Shown: positions 24,727 to 33,971 of the stretch, piece after piece
How positions within the stretch are numbered: the first letter of the stretch is position 1
How the letters are laid out: the number at the start of each line of letters is the position of its first letter
NCBI GenBank assembly: GCA_027682585.1
Contig: JAQCZH010000001.1
Location: forward strand, 434,001 to 498,000
Direction: 5' to 3'
From: Lachnospiraceae bacterium AF51-6-b8A
GTDB lineage: Bacteria > Bacillota > Clostridia > Lachnospirales > Lachnospiraceae
Length of the DNA: 64,000 nt
Notes under the pieces: model-generated
The model's input: the letters and a program-made list of their open reading frames with translations, nothing else
The model's database searches: none
Told to the model about the DNA's origin: nothing
Position numbers and translations under genes: made by a program

Positions 24727-25179
24727 ATGAATTATACAATTCGCACCATGCAAGAGGAGGATTATGACCGGGTCCTTGCGCTCTGGGAGAGTATTCGAGG
24801 CTTTCGCCTGCGAAGCATTGATGATTCCAGAGAAGGGGTGGCCCGTTTTATCCGTCGGAATCCGACGACTTCGATTGTGGCGGAGATGGACGGGAGGATT
24901 GTGGGGACGATCCTGTGCGGACATGATGGGAGAGAGGGGAGTTTCTATCACGTCTGTGTTGCGACCAGATGCCGCAAGAGAGGAATCGGCAGGGCAATGG
25001 CGACAGCTGCCATGCTGGCTCTGCAAAAAGAGCATATCAATAAGGTGACGCTGATTGCCTTTAAGTCCAACGAACTGGGCAATGATTTCTGGCAGGAAGA
25101 GGGATGGAGGCGAAGGGAGGAGATCAATTCCTATGAATTCGTCCTGAACAGGGAGAATATCGCCCGCTTTACCAGGTAA
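24727..25179 (+). CDS. GNAT-family N-acetyltransferase
   Basis: A 150-aa single-domain acetyltransferase. The acetyl-CoA loop is seen in CVATRCRKRGIGRAMATAAM, preceded by the strand DGRIVGTILCGHDG. The ending DFWQEEGWRRREEINSYEF is typical of GNATs. ATG at 24727 begins just before the fold (MNYTIRTMQEEDYDRVL); an extended start at 24646 is rejected because it adds unstructured sequence. Substrate unknown. Position 45 bp ahead of argJ makes an arginine-related role possible but unproven. Confidence 0.85.
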   Translation: MNYTIRTMQEEDYDRVLALWESIRGFRLRSIDDSREGVARFIRRNPTTSIVAEMDGRIVGTILCGHDGREGSFYHVCVATRCRKRGIGRAMATAAMLALQKEHINKVTLIAFKSNELGNDFWQEEGWRRREEINSYEFVLNRENIARFTR

Positions 25180-25224
25180 ATATACCTGACATAGAGCATG
25201 GTTCTGTCAGAAGAGGAGGTGAAA

Positions 25225-26451
25225 ATGTACCAGATGATCGAGGGCGGGGTTACTGCCGCCAGGGGATTTCGGGCCGGGCATACTGCCGCGCAAATCAAGT
25301 ACCGGGAAAGAGAGGATATGGCATTGCTGATCTCGGATACTCTCTGCGCGGCGGCGGGTACCTTCACCAGAAATGTGATCAAGGCAGCTCCGGTTCTCTG
25401 GGACAGACGGATTGTCAAGGAGAGGGGAACAGCCCGCGCAGTTGTCATTAATGCGGGAATCGCCAATGCCTGTACAGGTCAGCGGGGGCTGGAGATCTGC
25501 GGGCAGACAGCGGATTTTGCCGCCAAGACTCTGGGGCTTGTTTCAAAGCAGATTCTGCTGGCATCTACCGGCGTGATCGGGATGGATCTCCCTCTGGATC
25601 GGATCTGTGCGGGAATCGAAGCTATGGCATCTGACCTGAAGTCTGCCCCTGGAGCCGGCCATCGGGCAGCCAGAGCCATTATGACAACAGATACCCGTCC
25701 CAAGGAGGCCGCGGTGACGCTGACTTTGGATGGCAGGAAGGTGACTATCGGCGGTATGGCCAAGGGAAGCGGAATGATCCATCCGGACATGTGCACGATG
25801 CTCTGTTTTATTACAAGCGACTGCGCCATAGAGCAGAGCCTTCTTCAGCAGGCCCTGTCGACAGTTGTCCCGGATACATTCAATATGATCAGCGTGGATG
25901 GGGACACTTCGACGAATGATACCTGTCTGCTTCTTGCCAATGGACAGGCAGAAAATCGAAAAATCGACCGAAAGAATAAGGATTACGAGGCCTTTACCCA
26001 GGCTCTGTCGGCGGTCTGCAGCAGTCTGGCCCGCCAGATGGCGGCAGATGGAGAAGGGGCCAGCTGTCTCTTTGAAGTCAAGGTGAAAAATGCCCGTTCT
26101 GACGTGGAGGCCAGAACTCTGGCCAAGTCCGTGGTGACCTCTTCTTTGACCAAGGCGGCTATCTATGGTCATGATGCCAATTGGGGCCGGATTCTATGCG
26201 CTCTTGGCTATTCCGGCGTGGATTTCGACCCTGATCTGGTAGATCTTTATTTCTCGTCCGCCAGAGGTGAAATCCAGCTTGTGAGGAATGGTTTTGCCAT
26301 TGACTACAGTGAGGCTAAGGCAACAGAGATCCTGACAGCCCCGGAAGTGACAGCGATTTGCGATATGAAGCAGGGAAATTGCGAGGCTACGGCCTGGGGC
26401 TGCGATCTGACGCATGAGTATGTCAGTATTAATGCGGATTATCGGTCGTAG
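25225..26451 (+). CDS. argJ: Bifunctional ornithine acetyltransferase / N-acetylglutamate synthase
   Basis: A 408-aa autoprocessing enzyme that transfers acetyl from acetylornithine to glutamate, closing the acetyl cycle of arginine synthesis. The cleavage region is MAKGSGMIHPDMCTMLCF, with the Thr before Met-Leu as the expected nucleophile and beta-chain start. MTTDTRPKEAAV and ANWGRILCALGYSG are further family blocks. The start at 25225 is set by GAGGAGGTG. It is followed by argB and argD on the same strand. Confidence 0.96.
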   Translation: MYQMIEGGVTAARGFRAGHTAAQIKYREREDMALLISDTLCAAAGTFTRNVIKAAPVLWDRRIVKERGTARAVVINAGIANACTGQRGLEICGQTADFAAKTLGLVSKQILLASTGVIGMDLPLDRICAGIEAMASDLKSAPGAGHRAARAIMTTDTRPKEAAVTLTLDGRKVTIGGMAKGSGMIHPDMCTMLCFITSDCAIEQSLLQQALSTVVPDTFNMISVDGDTSTNDTCLLLANGQAENRKIDRKNKDYEAFTQALSAVCSSLARQMAADGEGASCLFEVKVKNARSDVEARTLAKSVVTSSLTKAAIYGHDANWGRILCALGYSGVDFDPDLVDLYFSSARGEIQLVRNGFAIDYSEAKATEILTAPEVTAICDMKQGNCEATAWGCDLTHEYVSINADYRS

Positions 26452-26637
26452 GAGGCGGATTTCGCGGGAAGACTTCCCATGAAAACTGCTTGCTCTCGTC
26501 CGTGCAGAGAGCGGAGATCCCGGATATGGACTGTCTCTGGGATTATGGATGTGAGACATGTCGGGAATTTCGGATATGAACTATGCCGGATAGAATAGCA
26601 GGGCCGCAGAAGATGATTTGATGAGAGAGAGGCATAG

Positions 26638-27543
26638 ATGGAAAACGGTGCGATTTCAGATAAGAAGATAGAGGAAATCCAGGACAAGGCCGCGACATTG
26701 ATTGAGGCGATTCCTTATATTCAGCGCTTTAACCGCAAAGTGATCGTCATTAAATATGGCGGAAGCGCCATGCTGGATGAGGAGCTGAAAAAAGACGTCA
26801 TTCAGGATGTGGTTCTGCTGAAACTGGTCGGCTTTAAGCCTGTGATTGTACATGGGGGAGGCAGGGAGATCAGCAGATGGGTCAGCAAGGTCGGGATGGA
26901 ACCCAGTTTCATCAACGGCCTGCGCGTGACCGATGAGCCGACCATGGAGATCGCTGAGATGGTCTTAAATCGCGTCAATAAGTCGCTGGTTCGTATGGTT
27001 GAAGAGCAGGGGATTCATGCCGTGGGAATCTCCGGCAAGGACGGTGGTCTGCTTGAGGTTGAGAAGAAGCTGTCCAGGGGACAGGATATCGGTTATGTGG
27101 GAGAGGTCAAAGAAGTTCATCCGAAGATTCTGGTTGATCTGTTACAGAGGGATTTTCTCCCCATTGTCTGCCCGATCGGATATGACGATCACTATGACAC
27201 ATATAATATCAATGCGGATACGGCTGCCTGTGCCATTGCCAGAGAGCTTCAGGCGGAGAAGCTGGCCTTTTTGACGGATATTGAAGGGGTCTACCAGGAT
27301 CCCGATGACCCGGGGACGCTGATCTCTGAACTGACAGTCTCTGAGGCCCGCAATCTGATGCAAGACGGCTGTATTTCAGGGGGCATGCTTCCTAAACTGG
27401 ACAATTGCATTGACGCAATTGAGCACGGAGTGAACCGGGTACATATTCTGGACGGCCGTCTGGCACACTGCCTGCTCCTGGAGATCTTCACCGATAAGGG
27501 GGTTGGCACGGCAATGCTCTCTGATGACGCCAGTACCAGCTGA
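26638..27543 (+). CDS. argB: Acetylglutamate kinase
   Basis: A 301-aa amino-acid kinase phosphorylating N-acetylglutamate. Seen: [59 protein letters not shown] and [14 protein letters not shown]. The N-terminal extension of ~30 residues matches the arginine-sensitive hexameric type (inference). It lies 186 bp after argJ in a gap with no visible element. Confidence 0.97.
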   Translation: MENGAISDKKIEEIQDKAATLIEAIPYIQRFNRKVIVIKYGGSAMLDEELKKDVIQDVVLLKLVGFKPVIVHGGGREISRWVSKVGMEPSFINGLRVTDEPTMEIAEMVLNRVNKSLVRMVEEQGIHAVGISGKDGGLLEVEKKLSRGQDIGYVGEVKEVHPKILVDLLQRDFLPIVCPIGYDDHYDTYNINADTAACAIARELQAEKLAFLTDIEGVYQDPDDPGTLISELTVSEARNLMQDGCISGGMLPKLDNCIDAIEHGVNRVHILDGRLAHCLLLEIFTDKGVGTAMLSDDASTS

Positions 27544-27666
27544 TGGAATGGTGTATATGATGCCGGGAATTGTAGAAGAGCAAGGCCTGAGTTCTCCGGC
27601 TACAACGCAGGAGATCGAAGTCTGGATGATCAGGGCCTGCAGACAGAATATGAGGAGCGAATCGCT

Positions 27667-28863
27667 ATGAAGCAGCAGGATTACATCAGGACGGCAGAAG
27701 AGAATTTATTCCATGTTTACAATCGCTTCCCTGTCGTCTTTGACCACGGTCAGGGGGTACACCTCTATGACACGGACGGGAAGGAGTATCTGGACGCGGG
27801 ATCCGGCATCGGGGTCATGGCTCTGGGATATAATGATTTGGCTTACAATCGGATTCTGCATGAGCAGGTGGACCGGTTGCTTCACAGTTCCAACCTCTAC
27901 TATACACCTCAGTTAGCGGCCGCCTCGGAGGCAGTGACCAAAGCTACAGGCATGGATCGAGTTTTCTTTACGAACTCCGGTGCGGAGGCGATTGAGGGAG
28001 CGCTGAAAACAGCCAAAAAGCATGCTTATCTGAGGGATCCCAAAGCCAGGCAGGAAATCATAGCTATGAACCACAGCTTTCATGGCAGAACGGTAGGAGC
28101 CCTGTCTGTCACAGGAACCGAACATTACCGCACTCCCTTTTATCCTCTGATGGATGGGGTTCGCTATGCTGATTTTAATGATCTGGCTTCTGTTGAGGCT
28201 CAGATAGACGATGGAGTCTGCGCCATCATTCTGGAGACTGTCCAGGGCGAGGGCGGAGTCGTGCCGGCTGACAGGGATTTCCTGCGTGGGATTCGTCGGA
28301 TATGTGATGAACATGATATTCTCATGATTATTGATGAAATTCAGTGCGGTATGGGCCGCAGCGGGAAGATGTTCGCCTATCAGGATTACGGCGTGCGTCC
28401 AGATATTCTGACCACAGCCAAGGCTCTGGGACTCGGACTGCCGGTGGGGGCCTTCTGTGTCAGGCAGGAGTTGGCAGAGACATCTTTAATTCCCGGTGAT
28501 CACGGGACAACCTATGGGGGAAATCCTCTGGTTTGCGCCGCAGTGACCGCTTCGATCCATCTGATGCGTCAGCGCAGGATCCCGGAACATGTGACAGAAC
28601 TGTCCCCTTATTTTGAGTCAATGCTTCAGAAAATGGCAGACCGTTACGACTTCATTACTTCCTGCCGGGGAGTTGGCTTTATGCGGGGACTGGTGACAAC
28701 CTTAGAGCCCAGGCTGGTGGCGGCCAGGGCTCTGGAGGAGGGACTGGTCATCCTGACGGCGGGAAGTGACGTCATTCGTATGCTGCCTCCGCTTATCTTC
28801 GAAGAGAAAGATTTTGATGTATTAGAGGAGAAGCTGATCCATGTTTTTAACTCCTTTTGCTGA
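27667..28863 (+). CDS. argD: Acetylornithine aminotransferase
   Basis: A 398-aa class III aminotransferase. Motifs: FFTNSGAEAIEGALKTAKKH, NHSFHGRTVGALSVTG, MIIDEIQCGMGRSGKMFAYQ and the PLP-Lys in TTAKALGLGLPVGAF, then GDHGTTYGGNPL. It follows argB by ~120 bp and completes a J-B-D block. It serves as an internal contrast to the RiPP aminotransferase at 12773. Confidence 0.96.
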   Translation: MKQQDYIRTAEENLFHVYNRFPVVFDHGQGVHLYDTDGKEYLDAGSGIGVMALGYNDLAYNRILHEQVDRLLHSSNLYYTPQLAAASEAVTKATGMDRVFFTNSGAEAIEGALKTAKKHAYLRDPKARQEIIAMNHSFHGRTVGALSVTGTEHYRTPFYPLMDGVRYADFNDLASVEAQIDDGVCAIILETVQGEGGVVPADRDFLRGIRRICDEHDILMIIDEIQCGMGRSGKMFAYQDYGVRPDILTTAKALGLGLPVGAFCVRQELAETSLIPGDHGTTYGGNPLVCAAVTASIHLMRQRRIPEHVTELSPYFESMLQKMADRYDFITSCRGVGFMRGLVTTLEPRLVAARALEEGLVILTAGSDVIRMLPPLIFEEKDFDVLEEKLIHVFNSFC

Positions 28864-28923
28864 CCATACTTTTCGCCAGGGGCGTGGAGGCGTTTGTCTG
28901 TGACGGGAAGTGATATGAGGTAG

Positions 28924-29826
28924 ATGTCTGTGAATGACAGAAAGAAAAAAATACGTGGACTTCTGATCGGATTGGCATTCGCCGGTCTGGTCGGTCTGGC
29001 CGGCTGCGGATCGGTCCATCAGCAGACCAATGTGTCTGAGGCGGGAAGCGGCGGTCAGGTTTCGCGGGAGAGCGACAATCGGCAGGGGCAGACGGCGGAT
29101 TCGCCAGCCGGGACTGACCAGTCGGATACGGGTGAGAGGGAGAACCGAGATCAATTCTCTCTGGCGGATGTCCCAGCTTACGATGGATCCGCTTTTGCTG
29201 TCATACACAAGAATCGGCCCTATTTCAGCAGGGAGGAACTGGACGAACTTTCTGGCCAGTCCTATTCCGAGCTGGATTCTATGGGTCGCTGCGGGAGCGC
29301 CTGGGCAAGAATTACGCCTCAGCTCATGCCAAAAGCCAGGCGGGGAGAGATTGGATCTGTTAAGCCGAGCGGCTGGAAGACTGTGAAATATTCCGATATT
29401 ATCAAAGACCGCTATCTCTACAACCGCTGTCACCTGATTGGCTATCAGCTGACCGGACAGAACGCGAATCCAAAGAATCTGATCACAGGAACCCGCTATA
29501 TGAATGTGAGCGGAATGGAGCCTTTCGAGGATCTGGCTGCCGCCTATGTCAAAAGGACAGGAAAACCTCTTCTCTACCGTGTGACGCCCGTTTTCAATGA
29601 AAATGAATTGCTGGCAAGAGGGGTTCTTATGGAGGCTTATTCTGCTGCAGACGCCGGGAAAAGTGTCAGTTTCTGCGTTTTCTGCTACAATATACAGCCT
29701 GGCATCACAATTGATTACAGGAACGGAGACAGTCATCCCGATGGAACTTATCGGCTGGCGGATGGAGATTATTTCTCTAAGGGTTTTGTTGTTCCGAAAA
29801 TCAGTACAGGGAGTTTTCGGAACTGA
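28924..29826 (+). CDS. Lipoprotein DNA/RNA non-specific endonuclease (DNA-entry nuclease type)
   Basis: A 300-aa protein with a lipoprotein signal (LIGLAFAGLVGLAGC) and a Ser/Gly/Gln-rich linker. The nuclease domain starts near residue 90, with YLYNRCHLIGYQLTGQNANP at the catalytic position (usual DRGHL, here NRCHL) and NLITGTRYMNVSGMEPFED, matching EndA/NucA-type beta-beta-alpha-metal nucleases. It probably degrades extracellular DNA at the membrane surface, and may aid DNA uptake or nutrient use. Confidence 0.85.
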   Translation: MSVNDRKKKIRGLLIGLAFAGLVGLAGCGSVHQQTNVSEAGSGGQVSRESDNRQGQTADSPAGTDQSDTGERENRDQFSLADVPAYDGSAFAVIHKNRPYFSREELDELSGQSYSELDSMGRCGSAWARITPQLMPKARRGEIGSVKPSGWKTVKYSDIIKDRYLYNRCHLIGYQLTGQNANPKNLITGTRYMNVSGMEPFEDLAAAYVKRTGKPLLYRVTPVFNENELLARGVLMEAYSAADAGKSVSFCVFCYNIQPGITIDYRNGDSHPDGTYRLADGDYFSKGFVVPKISTGSFRN

Positions 29827-29931
29827 ATGCAGGTTCCCGGACAGAACAGAAAATCGTTCCGAGAGAGGAATTTTTCTGTGCTAAAATAGAGAAGTTATTG
29901 TACGCATGTTTTGGGAAGGGAGCGCTTTCGT

Positions 29932-30750
29932 ATGGTACAGAGTCTCTCGGATCTGTATTCGATGACCATTGACCGGGCTTATTACGTTGCTGCCTACCTG
30001 ATGAGGGATGAGCGGCTGACCCTGGATCTTCTCCTGATTTCTTATGCCAGGGCCCGGCAGTATTTGCCCATGCTCAAAGAGGGGGTTAGCCCGAGGGAGC
30101 TGATGGACCGCATCGTAGCTGCGAGTGGAATGACGATGCTGGCTCAGGTATATGAGGAGAATTACCGCAAAATTTTTGTGCAGAAAGAGACTGTGAGTCA
30201 GGGCTATGCCAGGAGAGAGCTTCTGTCTTCGGTTTGCCTGCCGGAAAATGAGAAAGAGGGTGAGAAGAATCCCTATGAGAGGGCGGGAAATCGCCTGGTG
30301 ACAGCTCTTCGCATTATGAACCTGCCTGAGTCCCTTGCCGGCTTCTGTTATTATGAACTGGCGATGAGCCCGGAGGAGATTGCGGCAGCGATGGGGATCC
30401 CGGAGGAACTGGTCGGCAGGCATCTGACAGCTGCCTGCAATAAGCTGCGGCAGATGGCTGCTGTGTGGATCCGGCAGGATCGCATTCCCGCAGATGTGGA
30501 TCCCATGCCCTTTTTGATCTGGGGCTTTGCCAGAGACCAGGAGAGAGATCGTTATCGAGGAGAAGATCTTCTGCCTTTGATTCAGGATCATCAGGAGGAA
30601 CTGCTTGCGGGGAAAGGGGTGTTCTGGAATGGCTTGGAGCAGAGACAGGAGAAACCGGGAGCAGGGCAGCGTGTTGCTCTGGACCTGAAAGCATGGAGGG
30701 AGCGATTGTCAGGCGGCCTGGATCGGCTGAGGTCAAAGTTCTCCTCTTGA
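29932..30750 (+). CDS. Sigma-factor-like helix-turn-helix protein
   Basis: A 272-aa protein I cannot place firmly. The N-terminus (LYSMTIDRAYYVAAYLMRDE) resembles sigma region 2. Residues ~125-190 (LPESLAGFCYYELAMSPEEI, AAAMGIPEELVGRHLTAACN) resemble region 4 of ECF sigma factors. The region between is charged and variable, and the C-terminal ~70 residues are charged with no recognisable domain. It may be a divergent or degenerate sigma factor. ATG at 29932 follows GGGAG. Confidence 0.55.
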   Translation: MVQSLSDLYSMTIDRAYYVAAYLMRDERLTLDLLLISYARARQYLPMLKEGVSPRELMDRIVAASGMTMLAQVYEENYRKIFVQKETVSQGYARRELLSSVCLPENEKEGEKNPYERAGNRLVTALRIMNLPESLAGFCYYELAMSPEEIAAAMGIPEELVGRHLTAACNKLRQMAAVWIRQDRIPADVDPMPFLIWGFARDQERDRYRGEDLLPLIQDHQEELLAGKGVFWNGLEQRQEKPGAGQRVALDLKAWRERLSGGLDRLRSKFSS

Positions 30751-30922
30751 CGGGGAGGGCAATGCGACAGAAAGCCTCAGACAGGCGCCGCCATAATCTG
30801 AGAACTCGGAGCTGCTGACAGGCGCTTCGCTGACGAGTGTGATGGATTGAAGCAGGATGATCAATGAACAATCCTTGGAGCATGCAGCGAACATGTGATT
30901 GCTATGAAGAAGAGGAGAGAGT

Positions 30923-31906
30923 ATGACGAGTAAGAAGAGATCACGCGCGAAACGTCTGCTTGCCATGGGACTGGCAGCAGTGCTTGCCTTAGCGTCTTTT
31001 GCGGGCTGTGGCCGCCAGAACCGCCTGATGTTCGGCACTGGAGGAACTGCTGGTACTTACTACAGTTTTGGAGGAGTTTTATCTCAGTATATGACCAAGT
31101 TTGCTGATATTAAGGTAACGGCGGTATCTACCGGTGCGTCCAAGGTCAATATTGAGTCTATTTCTGACGGAGATTATCAGCTTGGCTTTGCGCAGTCTGA
31201 TGTCATGACCTATGCCTGGAACGGGACCCGACTCTTCGAGTCCTCTGGTGCCAATCGTGACTTTCGTGTGCTCGGAGCTCTGTATAGTGAGACGGTTCAG
31301 GTGATCACCATGAACGACAAGATCAAGTCAGTCTCTGACTTGAAGGGAAAGAGCGTATCAATCGGCGCGGCGGGTTCCGGCGTCTATTTCAATGCCGTGG
31401 ACGTCCTGAAGGCGGCGGATATCTCTTTAGATGATATTCGCCCTCAGTACCAGTCTTTCGAGGACTCCAAGGAGTCTTTAAAGGACGGTAAGATTGACGC
31501 CGCCTTTATTGTGGCGGGCGCGCCTGTCACAGCGATTACGGAGCTGGCTACAACTAATGGAGTCAGGATTGTGCCGATTGACGGAACAACCCGTGACCGT
31601 CTGCTGGCAGACAATAAGTTCTATGCCGCGCAGACCCTGCCGGCTGGAACGTATCCCAAGCAGAATGATCCGATCGAGACGGTGACCATTAAGGCTACCG
31701 TTCTTGTATCAAAGAAGCTGGACAGCAATACGGTCTATAAGCTGACAGCAGCCATTTTTGATCATAGTCAGGATATTGCCAGGGAGAATGCCAAGGGCAG
31801 GGAACTGTCCGTGTCATCAGCAACCCAGGGAATCGACATTCCCTTCCACACCGGAGCAGCCAGGTACTATGCGGAGCATGGTGTCACTGTGAAGTCAGAA
31901 GAGTAA
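30923..31906 (+). CDS. TAXI-family TRAP transporter solute-binding lipoprotein
   Basis: A 327-aa lipoprotein (signal ending VLALASFAGC). The start of the mature domain, LMFGTGGTAGTYYSFGGVLSQ, is the TAXI-family signature, and SVSIGAAGSGVYFNAVDVL supports the call. It binds a substrate outside the membrane and delivers it to the permease 13 bp downstream. The substrate (often an organic acid such as glutamate) is not determinable here. Confidence 0.93.
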   Translation: MTSKKRSRAKRLLAMGLAAVLALASFAGCGRQNRLMFGTGGTAGTYYSFGGVLSQYMTKFADIKVTAVSTGASKVNIESISDGDYQLGFAQSDVMTYAWNGTRLFESSGANRDFRVLGALYSETVQVITMNDKIKSVSDLKGKSVSIGAAGSGVYFNAVDVLKAADISLDDIRPQYQSFEDSKESLKDGKIDAAFIVAGAPVTAITELATTNGVRIVPIDGTTRDRLLADNKFYAAQTLPAGTYPKQNDPIETVTIKATVLVSKKLDSNTVYKLTAAIFDHSQDIARENAKGRELSVSSATQGIDIPFHTGAARYYAEHGVTVKSEE

Positions 31907-31919
31907 GAGAGGAGTCCCT

Positions 31920-33869
31920 ATGAGTGATATGAATCAGGCGGTGTCATCGGCAGAAGTTGACGCTGTGATGAAGAAGTATGACCGAGAGTCCAACACTCGT
32001 ATCTGGACCGGCAGACCCGGTCTGGCCATCAAGTGCATTATGGTGGGTTTCTCTCTTTTCAGTATCTACGTGACCCTGTTCGCAACATTCCTTGAGGAGA
32101 TTCGTCTGACCTCTTTTATGGCTCTGATCATCATGATGGGATTTTTGGTCTACCCGGCCAAAAGGGGGGAGCAAAGAGAGAATTATATGCCTTGGTATGA
32201 TGTGGTTTTCGCTGTTCTGGGAACCGGTTCCTACCTCTATTTCACCTTCAATGCCAAGAGCATTGTCCTTCAGGGGACACATTTTTCGGCCTTCCAGATT
32301 CTGGTAGGGATCATTGCTGTTGCTGCGCTGATCGAGGTGACGCGCCGCTGTGTGGGAATCCCCATTCTTCTGGTAGCTGGTTTCTTTATTCTCTATGCGG
32401 CCTTTTATGGACTGACCAACCCTGAGTTCTTTGGTCGTGTCCGCTACCTGATCCGAAATCTCTTCTATACCAAAGAGGGGATTTTTGCGACTCCCGTCAA
32501 TGTGGCGTCCAAATACATTGTCATCTTTATTATTTTCGGCGCCTTTTTGGAGAGAACAGGAATTTCCGGCTTTTTTATCGATCTGGCCAATTCCATTGCC
32601 GGGCGCTTCTCGGGAGGCCCTGCAAAGGTGGCGGTTATTTCCTCAGCCCTCTGCGGTATGGTGTCCGGTTCTTCGGTCGGGAATACGGTGACGACCGGGT
32701 CTGTCACGATTCCCATGATGAAAAAGACCGGCTACCGTCCTGAATTCGCAGGAGCAGTTGAAGCGGCTTCTTCGACAGGGGGCCAGATCATGCCGCCCAT
32801 TATGGGAGCGGCGGCCTTTTTGATGGCGGATTTTGTCGGTGTCCCCTATTCTGATATCATCAGCAGGGCCATTATTCCGGCCTTTCTCTATTTTGCGGGC
32901 ATTTTTATTACAGTGCACCTGGAGGCAAAGCGGCTGGGACTCAAGGGAGAGCAGCCTGAGAACTTGCCCAGGGCCGGAGAACTATTCAAGAAAATCTATC
33001 TGCTTCTTCCTTTGGTTATGCTGGTCTACTGGGTATCTGCCAATGTTATGACCATGCAGAGGGCGGCGGCCATCTGTATTGTACTGGCAGTTGTAGTCTC
33101 CCTTTTTAATAAGGATAATCGGATTACGCCGGGAAAGATTGTCGAGGCCCTTATGGCAGGCGGACAGTCCTCGATTACGGTGGGGGCGGCCTGCGGTGTG
33201 GCAGGCATTATCTCTGGTATCATCACTATGACCGGATTGGCCAACGAGCTGGTGAACGGCATTGTAGGGCTGGCGGGCAACCGTTTGATCATCGCTCTGC
33301 TTCTGACCATGCTTGTCTGCATTGTCCTCGGCATGGGAGTTCCGACAACGGCCAATTACGCCATTATGGCGGCGACTACGGCGCCAATCCTGATTCGCAT
33401 GGGGGTCCCCACCCTGGCGGCTCACTTCTTTGTATTCTACTTTGGCATTGTGGCGGACATTACGCCTCCGGTTGCCTTGGCAGCCTATGCGGGTTCTGCC
33501 ATTGCCAGATCCAATCCAATGAAAACAGCTTTCAACGCCTCAAGACTGGCTATTGCCATCTTTATCGTGCCCTATGTCTTCTGCTATAATCCGGCTCTGC
33601 TTCTGATTGACACGACAGTGCCGGCAATCATTCAGATCACTGTCAGCTCTCTGATTGGAATCTTCGGTGTTGCCGCTGCCTTCGAGGGATACCTGCTGGC
33701 AAAAATCAATCCCGTTGTCCGCCTTTTCTTTGCTGCCGGAGGTCTTATGCTGATTGATCCAAGAGTCCTTACAGACATCATTGGTCTGGTTGTCATTGCG
33801 GCCTGTGTCCTGGTCCAATTCCTGACTTTCAGGAAATCAAGAGATGGTTCGGCTGGGGCTCGCGCATAG
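31920..33869 (+). CDS. TRAP transporter permease, fused small and large subunits
   Basis: A 649-aa membrane protein with roughly 16-18 helices. The N-terminal ~200 residues correspond to the DctQ-like 4TM part and the remainder to the DctM-like 12TM part (GSSVGNTVTTGSVTIPMMKK, SSTGGQIMPPIMGAAAFLM, LGMGVPTTANYAIMAA, ITPPVALAAYAG). Fused permeases normally pair with TAXI binding proteins, as here. ATG at 31920 follows GAGGAG. Confidence 0.93.
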   Translation: MSDMNQAVSSAEVDAVMKKYDRESNTRIWTGRPGLAIKCIMVGFSLFSIYVTLFATFLEEIRLTSFMALIIMMGFLVYPAKRGEQRENYMPWYDVVFAVLGTGSYLYFTFNAKSIVLQGTHFSAFQILVGIIAVAALIEVTRRCVGIPILLVAGFFILYAAFYGLTNPEFFGRVRYLIRNLFYTKEGIFATPVNVASKYIVIFIIFGAFLERTGISGFFIDLANSIAGRFSGGPAKVAVISSALCGMVSGSSVGNTVTTGSVTIPMMKKTGYRPEFAGAVEAASSTGGQIMPPIMGAAAFLMADFVGVPYSDIISRAIIPAFLYFAGIFITVHLEAKRLGLKGEQPENLPRAGELFKKIYLLLPLVMLVYWVSANVMTMQRAAAICIVLAVVVSLFNKDNRITPGKIVEALMAGGQSSITVGAACGVAGIISGIITMTGLANELVNGIVGLAGNRLIIALLLTMLVCIVLGMGVPTTANYAIMAATTAPILIRMGVPTLAAHFFVFYFGIVADITPPVALAAYAGSAIARSNPMKTAFNASRLAIAIFIVPYVFCYNPALLLIDTTVPAIIQITVSSLIGIFGVAAAFEGYLLAKINPVVRLFFAAGGLMLIDPRVLTDIIGLVVIAACVLVQFLTFRKSRDGSAGARA

Positions 33870-33971
33870 GGGATGTTATAATACGCTTCGCGGTTGTTTA
33901 GGCAGAAAAAAGGATGTGCTGACCGCCCGGATATGTTCAGAAGTTGATTTCTTTTGTGTGAGGTAGATTCT

